The position numbers and the translations under genes are program-made. From assembly GCA_033977485.1 (NCBI GenBank), contig CM066983.1:109335580-109399579 (forward strand): a DNA stretch of 64,000 bases, written 5' to 3'. The DNA comes from Hydrangea macrophylla (lineage: Eukaryota > Streptophyta > Magnoliopsida > Cornales > Hydrangeaceae). The notes beneath the pieces were generated by a model. It was given only the letters and a program-made list of their open reading frames with translations. It did no database searches and was not told where the DNA came from. Below, piece by piece: positions 1-10,552 of this stretch. The stretch's first letter is position 1. Every line of letters starts with the position of its first letter.

Positions 1-1377
1 GAAATTATTCAGTGAGCCTGTTATCACATTGAATTGCTATGACCAATCAATCTTAATGTAATAACCTGCATTTCCATTTAATTTAAAATTCATTTTCATA
101 TTTAATTTCAATTATTATGGACTGCTTCATTCAATTACATTTCTCATGTTCTAAATTTTATTTCTTGAATTATTGCAAGCTTAGAATGTTGTTGGGGTTA
201 AATTGTAATTTTTATAAAATTAGTAATACCTGTGTGGATTTCAAAATCTGTATTTCAAAAACGGTGGAAAAGTTTACTTTTGATTCAAACTGTATTTTTA
301 TGAAACCAGAAAATCAATTCTTACGTTAAAATGAAATTCCTGTATTTTTGTGGTGACCACCGCGCCCCGAAAATACCAGTTTATGTTCAAAAAACTGTCC
401 ATGCTGTGTTTAACTTCCACAGATTTTGGAAGTGACTGATTTGGACATTTACTTTATGGCCATTTATGGCAAGTGATCATTGGCTAAGGCAATGTTTGGG
501 AATGTTTAACTTATGTGTGTTGTGTAGTGCCTATAAGCTAAATTGCCAAACAACCCCATTTGACCCCTATACACCTATCCATGGCCTTTGGCTTAAACTT
601 GGGACATATCAACTGAGTATTATGTAAATACGTATGTATACATGCTGTCTTTTAGAGAGTTTAAAGATTGATTAACTCAATTAGAGAGTGCTAAGTGAGT
701 TTTAATTCTTACTTGGCCTCCAAGTTCAATACTTGTGTTTATTTATACACCACACATTCACCAACTGCACAATATACTTACACTGAGAGAGAGCTTGAGA
801 GTTGCTGAAATTCTAGTAAGAGAAGCTTCATTCCATAACCAAAGCTTGATCACCATAGCTATAGTTCATTGGAATTTTCTTTATTGGTCATTCTTTCTCA
901 ACAATTACTTCCATCTCCAATCTCAGTGAGTATTACTAACTCACTAAGAATGTAATTACATGTCTATTTACTGTGTGTTTGTTTAATTTTGTAATACACC
1001 ATTGTTGATCCTACGTATGAAGTTCATAGCTTGAAATCAAGATTTTCAAACCTTAATCTAAATCCGTTTTCAGAGATGAATATCAAAGATTACTGTATGT
1101 ATTGACTATGGTTAAAGTTTTAGAGCTTAATTTATTCACATGAGAAAGTATATTAGAAATTAAATTTTGACATGTTTTAGTTTATCATAAAATTGGAGAG
1201 TTATAGTTAGAATCATGTTAAATTGATCATAGATTCTTAATCCTCGTTGAAAAAGGAAGAGATCCATATATAATAGGACATATATACTAACAGAATGGAA
1301 ATGGGTCAAAAAGACCCCTGTTTTACTGAACCAGAGCAGTTCCTGCGGAGAAGATGAAGCCTCAGCTTCATCTCGCG

Positions 1378-1757
1378 CCACGATCGCGCGCGCGAGTATC
1401 GCGCGAGCGGCCCGCGGGAGCGACCCCTCGCGCGAGCGGCCCGCGCGCGCGAGGTAGGCTTCCCCAGGCAGACGTAAGAGTTTATATATATATAATTGAA
1501 AATTTGCTGGTCGCGCGAGCGAGGGTCGCGCGAGAACCCCTTCGCGCGAGCGATCCGCGCGCGCGACCTTGTTTTCCTCAAGCAGACAGAAAAGTTTATT
1601 AATAAAAGGAAAATGGGCATATCGCGCGAGCGATCCGCGCGCGCGACCTTGTTTTCCTCAGGCAGACAGAAAAGTTTATTAATAAAAGGAAAATGGGCAT
1701 ATCGCGCGAGCGGTCCGCACGAGCGATCTTTCGCGCGAGCGGCCCGCGCGCGCGAGG
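1378..1757. repeat. GC-rich palindromic minisatellite inside the solo LTR
   Basis: This stretch of about 380 bp is very rich in CG dinucleotides within an AT-rich LTR. The words cgcgcgagcg and ccgcgcgcgcga recur, joined by a spacer containing ttgttttcctcaggcagaca. Two nearly identical 80-bp units run 1543-1622 and 1623-1702, with further partial units on both sides. Open frames here on either strand are arginine/alanine-rich by-products of the repeat. Confidence 0.9.
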
Positions 1758-2046
1758 TTTAGCAGTTTCTGTTTTTGTCTATTTTCTGTTAAGGAACTGT
1801 TTGGTTCATCTTTTTAGTACTGTTAAGGTTCTGTTTGGGATATTTAGTTAATCAGAACTCTATTTGGTTATGTTTGAATGATTAAAACATTGTAATATGA
1901 CTCATTGATCCCCGTACGCGTGTTGTTCCTTTAATTCAGCATTTTTGTTTTCACTTAAGTGCATACCATTCATGTGGGTCAGTGGTACATGCATATGGGT
2001 GTCAGTCTGTGTGGAAAATAGTAATGGTAGTGTGGAAAGGGTATGA

Positions 2047-2146
2047 GTTTGTGTTTGTAGTCGTGGTTGTGGTTGAGTATGAGTTTGTGGTTGTGGTCGT
2101 GGTTGTGGTTGTGGTTGTGGTTGTGGTTGTGGTTGCGATTGTGGAA
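2047..2146 (+). repeat. Hexanucleotide-type (GGTTGT)n microsatellite
   Basis: This is a run of ggttgt/ggttgtgg units interrupted by tgagtatgagtttgt, inside the solo LTR. Its valine-rich and threonine-rich translations are repeat artefacts. Confidence 0.9.
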
Positions 2147-2177
2147 GAGGGTATCTTTGAAATGCGACGGTGGAAAA

Positions 2178-2440
2178 TAAGGACACTCCCTGACGCCCAT
2201 GGAAGCGTTAAAGTGTGTGAAGCCGAACTCGGACACTCCCTGGCACCCATGGTAGTGCTAAAGTGTGGCCTACGGACACTCCCTGATAACTCAAGTCTGG
2301 ATACTGTGTGAGGGATTGCCCCGGTATTTGCATGGCGGTTAGGGTATTCAAAGTGTGAGGCATTGGACACTCCCTGGTACCCCGGACCAAAGTGTGAGGC
2401 AAACTGGACACTCCCTGGCGCCCCGTTGCTAAAGTGTGGC
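2178..2440 (+). repeat. Degenerate tandem repeat with core ggacactccctgg
   Basis: The word ggacactccctg occurs five times, near 2181, 2230, 2273, 2368 and 2407. Each copy is followed by a variable gcacccatgg-like segment, and most by aaagtgtg. Spacing is roughly 40-95 bp. The array lies in the downstream half of the solo LTR. Confidence 0.85.
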
Positions 2441-3727
2441 TATCTGAGTGTTTCAAAGATACCAGGAGTAGGATAGTGGGTTGTTGTGGATGTCGAGAGA
2501 AAAGAGTCGGCGAGATGAGTGTGGTGCATTGTCTCATTTCACGAGTATCTGTATTTATGAATGAAAGACTTTTATTATATTCCTTGTTGTTTTATAAAAT
2601 AAATTCTTTCCGTAATTTAATAATGGAAAAAGATAAATGGGTATGCTTTACATTCAAAGTCATGTTTTTAATACTCACCAGCTTCTTGAAGCTGACGACG
2701 TTGATGCGTCCTGGACATTCGTGTTCAGACTTTTCAGGTTTTAACCAGGAGGAAACATATGACTACGCTAATTGAGGTGGCTGCTGTTGGAATAAAGAAA
2801 CTGTTTATTATATGCTTTAAGTTTATTTGTTTGAGTTTTAAACTGTTTTGTTTTAAGGATGACTGTAACAGACTCTAAGTTATTATTTTATTTTCAAGGC
2901 GGTCTGTGCCTTAGTTGACCCTGGTTTATAAGATGTAATAAGATAGAAAATTTTTGTAAGCCTTGATTGCTTTACTCTGATTATTATGTTTTGTTTGACG
3001 TTTGGGACGGAATCGATCCTTCAAACTGTCGCGACCTACGGGTCCATAAAGGAAATTAAACGCTTTCCTTATTTATGCTACGTCGGGGCGTGACACTTAA
3101 TCATACTCTTGCCCCCTATTTCTAGAGGGATCATGACAACTGTGTAGCAACATTCCAAACTAATAAACCACCAGTTACTTGTCATGATTTTCCTAAAAAT
3201 AAGGGGCACATATATGGTTAAGATTGAGTGATTATACCACATCAGAGTGATGAAATGGTGTGACAGACTCACTAAATAATTTCTCCATTGATGGTTGTTG
3301 TTTACTACACAGAAGCGTTTCAGTTTCTTAGGCAAAATTATCTGATGTGATTGTTAGCAATTGGTTGCTGTAAAATACCTTGATTACGGATCATCCGTCT
3401 CAAATTTAATCTCTTACTTAAATACTTGAAACTTTACGGACATTCTATGTAGTTTGAAATGTAAAAGTGCAAGTTAAATAAATGTCATTTTGAAGGTAAC
3501 ATCATTTGTGTTAATTCTTTAGACAAAAATCCATTTTAGAATGCCAATTTTGTAGTATATAAAAATAAAAAAAAATAAAAATAGAAAGAGTATCAATTTT
3601 GTTACCTAAGGAGAATTAGAGTAGCATATATCATATTGTACAAAGTTACCTTATATCTTACAAATTAAATATTACCCCAGATTTAGAACTTTAGTGTTAA
3701 ATCCCAAATAAGAAAAAGTTATCAAAA

Positions 3728-3903
3728 ATGATAGGGAAACACATCAAACGACACACTAAACGACACATCAGCTTAAAATGTATGTACCCTGTGCTCTATA
3801 AATGATGCACAGAAAAGTGTGAAAAATTCAAACAGCACAGGGTACATACATTTAAAGCGCAGTGTGTCATTTGGTGTGTCATTTGGTGTGTATCCCTATC
3901 ATT
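3728..3903. mobile_element. Hairpin MITE, about 176 bp
   Basis: The outer bases aatgatagggaaacacatca pair with tgtgtatccctatcatt at the other end. The inverted repeat continues to the inner words gtatgtaccctgtgct and agcacagggtacatac, leaving a loop of only about 45 bases. No convincing target-site duplication was found. The long TIR may point to a Mutator-like or foldback MITE, but this was not determined. The surrounding 3284-4140 is AT-rich with nothing else recognisable. Confidence 0.75.
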
Positions 3904-4149
3904 GTTGAAAAGTTATTGGTTAAATGACACAAGAGAAACAGTTTTAGTGAAAAGTCCCTTTAGCCAAATTATTAGTATACTGTTAAGCAATTTGCAGGTC
4001 AGCCAACTTGTACCCATATGTCCATATAATTAGCAAGAATGCAACATAGTCAAAATTACGAAACTTTCTTTTTTAAATTAGGATTAATTACAATTTATCA
4101 CTTTGTGTTGATATTGTGTCAGGTACCAAAAGTAAAAGAGTGGATTCTT

Positions 4150-4599
4150 GCAAAAAAATAAGATTTTTTTTTTCAAATTTCTTATTCGTCACTGTTATGA
4201 CAATTAGAGAAAATCGTGATATTATTTTTACATACTAGTCATTGCTCTTAATAATTGTCATAGTCTAAAATCTTGGCAAAGAATCTTACTTGTACAGTAT
4301 ATTGTCACGATTCATAACTGTGACGAAGAATGTAACTAATAACATAAATTGTCACAGTCTATAATTGTGACAAATAAACAACTTGTCACTGTTCTATACA
4401 ATGACAAAACTGTGACAAATTGAAAGTGATATGTCACTTTTAAAGGGTAACATATGAACCATGACAAAGAGTATTTGTCATGATTTTGGACAGTATACAA
4501 TTTTATTTGTCACACCCGAAAATGTCACGGTTCTAAACCGTGACAAATGCTCTCTGTCACTGTTTAAAACTGTGACAAATTGGCAATTCTGGTGTAGTG
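4150..4599 (+). mobile_element. CACTA element fragment (right end with GTGACAAA palindromes)
   Basis: The fragment ends ggtgtagtg, the inverse of a CACTACACC terminus. It is preceded by at least eight copies of ttgtcac/gtgacaa, many in palindromes such as tttgtcac..gtgacaaa near 4519-4580. Dense short inverted repeats inside the terminus are the subterminal transposase-binding arrays typical of CACTA transposons. No matching left terminus was found, so it is a truncated element. The short frame at 4461-4724 is made of these repeats. Bases 4600-4860 hold nothing recognisable. Confidence 0.65.
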
Positions 4600-4872
4600 A
4601 TTTTTCACTTGAGCCTAACTACAGGGGTAAAATGTGCTTAACCCTAAAAACTAAACATGAATTAAAACAAACAATTAAGAAGTGTTTGAATACTCCACTT
4701 CAACACTCAAAAGATATTTTATAATCTAAACAATTTAATATTAGACGTTTTGTATGTTCTTAAAAATTTTAGTACTTTAAAAAAATAATGTTAAGAAATT
4801 ATTTGTACGGGTCAAATATTTAGCAAGTTTGATTCTTTATTTTGTTAATATCAGCTCTCTTGTGCATTATTT

Positions 4873-4901
4873 ACGTGCAAAGCACGTGGTACATGACTAG
4901 T
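4873..4901 (+). mobile_element. Helitron-like 3' end
   Basis: A hairpin acgtgc-aaa-gcacgt is followed about 9 bases later by CTAG and then T. This matches the Helitron 3' rule of a short GC hairpin, then CTRR, inserted before T. The 5' end was not located. Confidence 0.45.
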
Positions 4902-4929
4902 ACATATATATATATATACCTTATCTAAC

Positions 4930-5150
4930 GAAAATTCTCAGGAAAGGGCGCCCTCTCTTTATTAAAGAGAAGGCCTCTGTTTTGGTCGTCAGATCGTGTT
5001 TAAAAATTATAAAATGACCGAACTGCCCTTAATGAAAACACGATCCGACGGTCAAAACAGAGGCCCTCTCTTTAATATATACTTCTTTAAGACAATCAGG
5101 CTCAGGGAATGGCTCCCTCTCTTTATTAAAGAGAGGGACTGTAGCATCTT
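4930..5150. mobile_element. MITE with 'cctctgttttgg' inverted repeats, plus an adjoining half copy
   Basis: The words ttattaaagagaaggcctct and aggccctctctttaat, with gttttggtcgtcagatcgtg and cacgatccgacggtcaaaac, form an imperfect hairpin at about 4940-5085. A second stretch, 5093-5150, repeats the outer words (aatcaggctcagggaatggc, ctctctttattaaagagagg). The family recurs at 26253-26435 and, more diverged, at 26041-26230. Confidence 0.65.
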
Positions 5151-6446
5151 TAGTGAGTTTTAATATTTTAATACACTTTTAAAAATGAAATATGAATGGG
5201 ATTTAATATATACTTCTTGCCTTATATACAAATACAATATCAATTTTCATGCCCAAAATCACTCATGAATTGGATTTTATATTTACTTTTTTGCCTTATA
5301 TACAATATCAGTTTCTAGCCCCAAATCACTAAGGAATTCAAAACGTCTCTGTTTCTCTAGAATATCTCATGCTCTCTCACTCTTTTCCCTCCGACTCCCA
5401 CTTCTCCATACGTCTCTCTCTCTCTCTCCAGTACGTCACCCTCTCCCCCCAAATCGCTCTTATGTCTCTTTCTCGCTCTAACCATTGCGGGCAACTTTGC
5501 CTCTACAGGCACCACAATCGTCACAGTCCCTAATCATCTTACTCTTTATACTTCTTGCATTTATATACAATATACTTTTTTGTTGTAAATTTCCTCTTCA
5601 AATACTTTAGTCTTAATGTTTCATCCTTCTTGCTATTATTTTCTCGGTCTAATTGGTAAGGTTTTCCTTTCTTGATAGTTGTTCAAGTTTTTGCTTCAAT
5701 TGGGGGTATGATTGGCCTTGGATTAGAGGATCTCATTCATTGAGGCTTTGGCGCTGATTTTTTTTATTTGCTATGCTAGCTTAATTTGTATAGCTTGCTT
5801 AGTGGATGATTTTTTTTTGTTTCATGGCTGGTAGGTTGATTAGAAGGTTTTGATTCATGCCAATGTTGCCATCAAATTGGTTGTACATGACAACATGTTG
5901 TGTTCGATACTATGTCTATGAGGATGGTTGTTTTGTTTTGAGCCGATGGACTATTGTTGGGTATTTTTATTATTAATTTTTTTTTTTTTTGGTGGCTTGC
6001 CCCAACCGATTCTGCTTTTTCCAAAAAAAAAAAAAAAAAACCCAAGGTGTTTTTTTTTTTTAACCAAAGAGTAGTAAAAAACCCAAGTTAAAAGCAGCAA
6101 AAATGCACATCTATAAGAGGTACTCTCAACTATCATACTGAGTTGGTCCCCTTTTTTTTCCCCCCTTTAATGACTTTCCATGTTATTTTTTTTAGCTCGG
6201 TTCTTCCCTCACGGCATTTTTTTTTTTTTTGGATAACAAGTTATTTTCCAATTCAGTCAACCACAGGTCCACAGTGCAAGGTTATCGAATCCAATATATA
6301 TATATATGAAAGCAGTCATATGTCATTTTGTGTGAATTTCTATTAAAATTCACCAATAAATATTTAAAATTCCATACAATCCAAATTGTAAAAACAACTC
6401 ACGGAATTTTAGCAAAGTAATTGATATGCCATGTGGTGTTGATAGT
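5151..6446. other. Intergenic DNA, no gene recognised
   Basis: The region is AT-rich. It has a pyrimidine-rich stretch at 5370-5480 that resembles a 5' leader, and homopolymer runs near 5980, 6024, 6050 and 6215. I looked for a coding sequence after the leader-like stretch and found none that is sustained. The two frames of about 60 residues near 6000-6346 are poly-F/poly-K translations of homopolymers. Confidence 0.6.
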
Positions 6447-6480
6447 TTTTTTTTTTTTTATCAATAGCATAGCAATAGCA

Positions 6481-6933
6481 TTACGTAAAATTGGAATCAA
6501 ACACTACAAAGTGCTCAACTTGGGAGGGATACTCCTCAAGCCAGACTCTAAAACATTTAAAAACCTTAGCAAGCTTAGCTAACTCATGAGCAACCATGTT
6601 ACCCTCACGTTTAACATGCAAGAATTGGGTATTCACGAAACCACAAAACAAACGAACTGTGTCCTCAATAATGCGCCCGTACGGAGCAAGAGAAAAATTT
6701 TGATTGGAGAGATGATTAACAAGTATTAATGAGTTCGACTCCACAATGAAATCACGGAAGCCCGCCTCAATTGCAACCATAGTAGCACGCCAGAAGGCCG
6801 AACACTCAATCTTTAAAGCATCAAAAAATCTAGGCACAAACTTCGAGAATGCAAGATAGACACTACTCTCATAGTTCCGAAGAACGCCCCCCAATCCCAC
6901 CCCCTCAAGATCACGAAACACAGCTCTATACAC
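6481..6933 (-). pseudogene. LINE C-terminal RNase H domain
   Basis: The translation has the RNase H-like fold signature seen at the end of plant LINE ORF2: GLGGVLRNYESSVYLAFSKF, an ALKIECSAFWRATMVAIEAGF helix with the acidic residue in the usual A-E position, VESNSLILVNHL, and HVKREGNMVAHELAKLAK near the end. The first catalytic block (D-G-x2-N) is not preserved. It ends about 20 bases before the poly-A tail. Confidence 0.8.
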
Positions 6934-7161
6934 ATTGAGCTTCAGGGTCCCAGAATTTGGGGGTTTCCATCTTACATGTTGCGGACCATCAGTTCAACGA
7001 CCACTCGAGAGTATCATCTAAAGTCTACCATCAAGGGCAAAATTGATCTCTACAGTGTAGGCCCACACCCACTCGGCCGCCCTCCCAACATCCCTTCGAA
7101 CACCCTCCATAACCCATTTATTTCAATCATTCCAAATTACCCATGCGCAAATGATAAATTT

Positions 7162-7638
7162 CTAGGCAACCCCACCATCATCAAGCAACAAAACCGAGCC
7201 AAGCCAATCACCAAAATTAAGCCATAGCACACGCGAGTGAAACCCAACATCGAAAACCCTACACCACACATCCTTGGCTCTATAACAGCTCACCAAATCA
7301 TGAAAGACAGACTCGTCTTCAATACCACAAGATAAGCAACACCCCATGTCAGTCACCTGTCTTCGTCTAAGCACCTCCCCACAAGGTAAAAAATCATTCA
7401 CAGCATGCCACAAAAATATTTTAACCTTGCTCGGGACCCTACAATTCCACAATTTATTCCACGGGAAGCAATGCATAGAAGGAGAGGATGACTGACCTTG
7501 AGTAATTTTATGTGCAAAAGCAATATGATAGGCGGACCGAACCGTAAAAATGCCACGAGGGTGCCAATGCCAAATAATCCGATTTGTATACCTCCCATCT
7601 ACTAGGGGAATCTTAAAAATAGTCTTGGCATCTTCCAC
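7162..7638 (-). pseudogene. LINE zf-RVT (reverse-transcriptase zinc-binding) domain
   Basis: The 158-residue translation has the plant zf-RVT signature: a W-rich start (IIWHWHPRGIFTVRSAYHIA), then WNKLWNCRVPSKVKIFLWHA, then C-x2-C (CCLSCGIEDESVFHDLVSC) ending in a CYRAKDVW-like block. In intact elements this domain sits between RT and RNase H of ORF2. It is open over its length but cut off from the RT by frameshifts and the 146-bp duplication. Confidence 0.85.
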
Positions 7639-7712
7639 TCAGAATAAATACCTGATACGATCCACATCCCACAGGCCCGACTCAGTGTCAATGAGGTCAC
7701 ACACCGGACTAT

Positions 7713-8004
7713 CGCGGATTTGACCTTGAAGCGGAGTGAACAGTTTGAACGTTGAAGAACGAGGCAGCCAAGGGTCCTAACCCAATCGGATAGAACGACC
7801 ATTTCCAACTCTCCAGTGAATACCCAATCTAAGCAGCTTAATTGAGCTCCAGTTACTACGCGGATTTGACCTTGAAGCGGAGTGAACAGTTTGAACGTTG
7901 AAGGACGAGGCAGCCAAGGGTCCTAACCCACCCGGATAGAACGACCATTTCCAACTCTCCAGTGAATACCCAATCTAAGCAGCTTAATTGAGCTCCAGAT
8001 ACTA
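7713..8004. repeat. 146-bp tandem duplication inside the LINE
   Basis: The segment starting cgcggatttgaccttgaagc at 7713 is repeated starting at 7859, an exact 146-bp step, with few substitutions (for example cccaatcgga versus cccacccgga). It lies between the RT and zf-RVT regions. Because 146 is not a multiple of 3, it shifts the reading frame. Confidence 0.92.
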
Positions 8005-8043
8005 CGCCAAGTAAACGATGGATAGATACCCAAGGTAGCATTT

Positions 8044-8866
8044 AAAAATTTTCCACTCGAAAAGTGCTTTGCTTTAAAAACACGATGTACAAGAGAATCC
8101 GGATTATTCAAAATCCTCTACGCCTGTTTAGCAAGCATGGCGTCATTGAAGGCCTCAAAATCCCGAAAATCCAAGACCCTTGTCACTTTTAACTTTACTT
8201 TACCTCTCCCATTTGACCTAATGAATTTCACGGTTATCACCCCTCTTCCTCCACCAAAAGCTAACAACTGATTGAGTAAATTCTGTAATAATCGAAATGG
8301 GTAACTTGAAGCACGACATAGTGTACCCCAGAATGGCCTGAGCAACTGCTTTAATGAGGACCTCTCTTCCGCCACGAGATAATACTTTTTCCTTCCAACC
8401 AAAAACCTTTTTCTCAATCCGGGCCTTGATAGATTGAAAAATAGACTTTTTATTTCGACCAACTAGAGACGGGAGACCCAAGTACTCATCATGGGGGGCA
8501 AGTTCTTGGACCCCCAGGAGAGATCGGATACCAATGATCACATCAGGTTTAGTGTTGGGACTAAAAAGCACATGATTTATTAATGTTAACTTGTTGGCCC
8601 GAAGCATTTGAATATCTCTGTAGCACTGAGAGTACCACTTCAAACTCTTGTACTATTGCCTTGCAAAAAAGAAGGCTATCGTCCGCAAAGAACAAATGGG
8701 AAATTTCTGGTCCACTTCGACCCAACTTTACGCCAACAAACAAACTCTGAGGACAGGATTGCTCAATAGCCAAAGAGAGGGCTTCAGTCACAATGATGAA
8801 TAAGTAAGGTGATAGAGTATCACCTTGGCGTAACCCTCTTTCCTTACTTCTCTCATTTACTTCCAT
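8044..8866 (-). pseudogene. LINE reverse transcriptase fragment
   Basis: The reading starts inside the RT palm with GLRQGDTLSPYLF, followed by the catalytic FADDSLLF motif (about 60 residues further on). A frame change near 8600 leads into the thumb region, with the recognisable words YLGLPSLVGRNKKSIF and LIKAVAQAILGYTMSCF. Another frame change follows near 8230. Plant LINE RTs are a single ORF2 domain that copies the LINE RNA at the nicked target. This copy has lost its N-terminal two thirds and carries at least two frameshifts, so it is inactive. Confidence 0.85.
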
Positions 8867-8870
8867 TTAA

Positions 8871-9669
8871 ATGTGGAAAGAGGGAAAGAAAATTAAATAA
8901 ATCACAAAACCCAACCAAAATGTTACCCAAAATTTCAGCCCCAACCCTTTCCTTCCTTCCACATATGAAGTTATAACTGAAAAAGAAGTATATAATTTTT
9001 TATACACGGAAATCTATGACATTTAAATTTTATAACTTAATTTTTAAATTTCATATAGATATTAGACATTAAGTGGTAAATATCACAACACTCTTTTGAC
9101 TTTCGAATATTTGGAAGTGTCTAACAATTCAGTGAGACTAAATTAATTTTCTAGGTGATGATTTTGGACTAAGCGTTTATAGTTCAACCTTCTATGTTTT
9201 TTTTTTTTTTTTTTTTTTTGTTTTTCCTGTTTATAGACTTTTGTTGCAAGCCTCAAGGGATCATAATAGGGATTTAGAGTTTGGATATGCTTTAAGTGTA
9301 ATTTTTAATGAAAGTTGTTTTAGGTGGTACAACTATTACAACATATGGGATGCTTTGCAATACACTTATTCTTGACAATCTAATATATAGTGTATATGTA
9401 TACACAGATGCAAGCAGAAGCTTGGCATTTTATGGGAGTTATATATATGTATAATATATATACTATATATATGATATGTATCAATATCTCAAATAATATG
9501 TTATATGTTACTTATCCTATTAGCTTTTTTGTTCAAACATTAAAAGAGATAATTATTCACCAATTACTCTCCTTATTTACCTCCTAAAACTTAGTTCTGT
9601 TAATTCCCCTCACATTTTTCCTCCTTAAATTAAACAGTGCTTTTAACTAATAAAAGAAAATTAGAAGTT

Positions 9670-9718
<49 letters not shown>

Positions 9719-10500
9719 GCACGATTTTGTGAGGTAGATGCCTCTCTCTCACCCACAATCCTACTTATATCCTCCAAAATTATTGCCAAATTTCTCTCCC
9801 TATGTGTTCTTATACTCCTATTCTCCCATAATTTTGAAAACAAAATTTACTCTGAACCTAATCTCTCTCCCTATGTCTTTTTTTCGTCAGAAGATATAAC
9901 CCTACTACTCTCTTCAAATATCTTCTTTTAAACCTACTAAAAAATTAGCCTCAGACAATATAATTTCAAAAATAATTTTAAAAAAGTACGAAATTAATTT
10001 ATAAAAAAAAGTATTCCACATGTAATTTGAGTTTTTTTTTATAATTCATTAAAGTTGATTAAAAATGTAATTACAAATTTATTGATCATATTTTATTTAA
10101 TGATATACATGTATGATAGCAGATAACTTTTGCTTCGTCTATAAAAAGAAAAAGAAGTTTATTTAATATTTCAAATATTTAATTTATTATGTTAAATAAG
10201 ATATTTGGTAGATATGGCCTAGATTGGATATCTTATATAAGTTTATATACACATCTTATAATATAGCCAACATTTACAAAGTTATTCAAATTAGGTAGTA
10301 ATATACATCTACATATACAGATGAAAATTTTATGAAATACTATAGTAAAGGTTTATTATTCACAACAAGTGAAAATATGAAATGGGTAGGTGGGACTCAC
10401 TGTACACCATAAGCTACATACTTCTATTAGGAATTATTTTTTGATGAAATATATTCTATTTGCTTTTACTAATTATTTTTTTTTACTTCTTGTTAAACTG
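8871..10500. repeat. AT-rich intergenic DNA with a (CA)n microsatellite
   Basis: No gene was recognised. A poly-T run lies at 9200-9219, an AT-rich (TATA)n stretch at 9440-9480, and a perfect (CA)n microsatellite of about 22 units at 9672-9715. Confidence 0.8.
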
Positions 10501-10552
10501 AACGTCATTATCATTATTTTTTATTTTCAACTTATCACATGCATTGCACGGG

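Larger units (their letters stand above)
57..3095 (+). mobile_element. Solo LTR, 3039 bp, TSD cttaa
   Basis: The element starts TGTAATAACC and ends GGGGCGTGACA. It is flanked by perfect 5-bp duplications cttaa at 52-56 and 3096-3100. No gag, pol, primer-binding site or internal LTR pair is visible, so it is read as a solo LTR left by LTR-LTR recombination. The long LTR with TGTAA...GTGACA ends resembles Tekay/Del-type chromovirus LTRs, but the lineage is inferred. Its short reading frames are low-complexity translations and are not called as genes. Confidence 0.85.
1..3283. mobile_element. MITE split by a solo LTR (halves 1-56 and 3101-3283)
   Basis: The first 56 bases begin gaaattattcagtgagcctg. 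The bases ending near 3283 read, in reverse complement, gaaattatttagtgagtctg. The two are imperfect terminal inverted repeats of one element. Removing the solo LTR at 57-3095 and one target-site copy joins them into a MITE of roughly 240 bp. The same family recurs intact at 39101-39330, with the same TIR and the same inner sequence around gccccctatttctag. The true left end may lie just outside the window. The superfamily was not determined. Confidence 0.7.
6447..8866 (-). mobile_element. 5'-truncated LINE (L1-type) with 3' poly-A tail
   Basis: On the minus strand the order is reverse transcriptase C-terminal part, zinc-binding zf-RVT domain, RNase H domain and a poly-A tail (the T run at about 6447-6460). 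This is the layout of the plant L1-clade ORF2 3' half. The 5' end stops just before the RLRQGD-type motif of the RT palm, so ORF1, endonuclease and most of RT are missing, which is typical of incomplete target-primed reverse transcription. No convincing target-site duplication was found; only atgtgg is shared by the flanks. Confidence 0.85.

Noticed and set aside
1306..1762. Several overlapping reading frames of 80-104 residues on both strands
   Set aside because: They are translations of the CG-rich minisatellite in a solo LTR; arginine/alanine repeats with no domain.
1902..2537. Frames on both strands up to 122 residues
   Set aside because: They derive from the ggttgt microsatellite and the ggacactccctgg repeat (poly-V, poly-T, QPQP).
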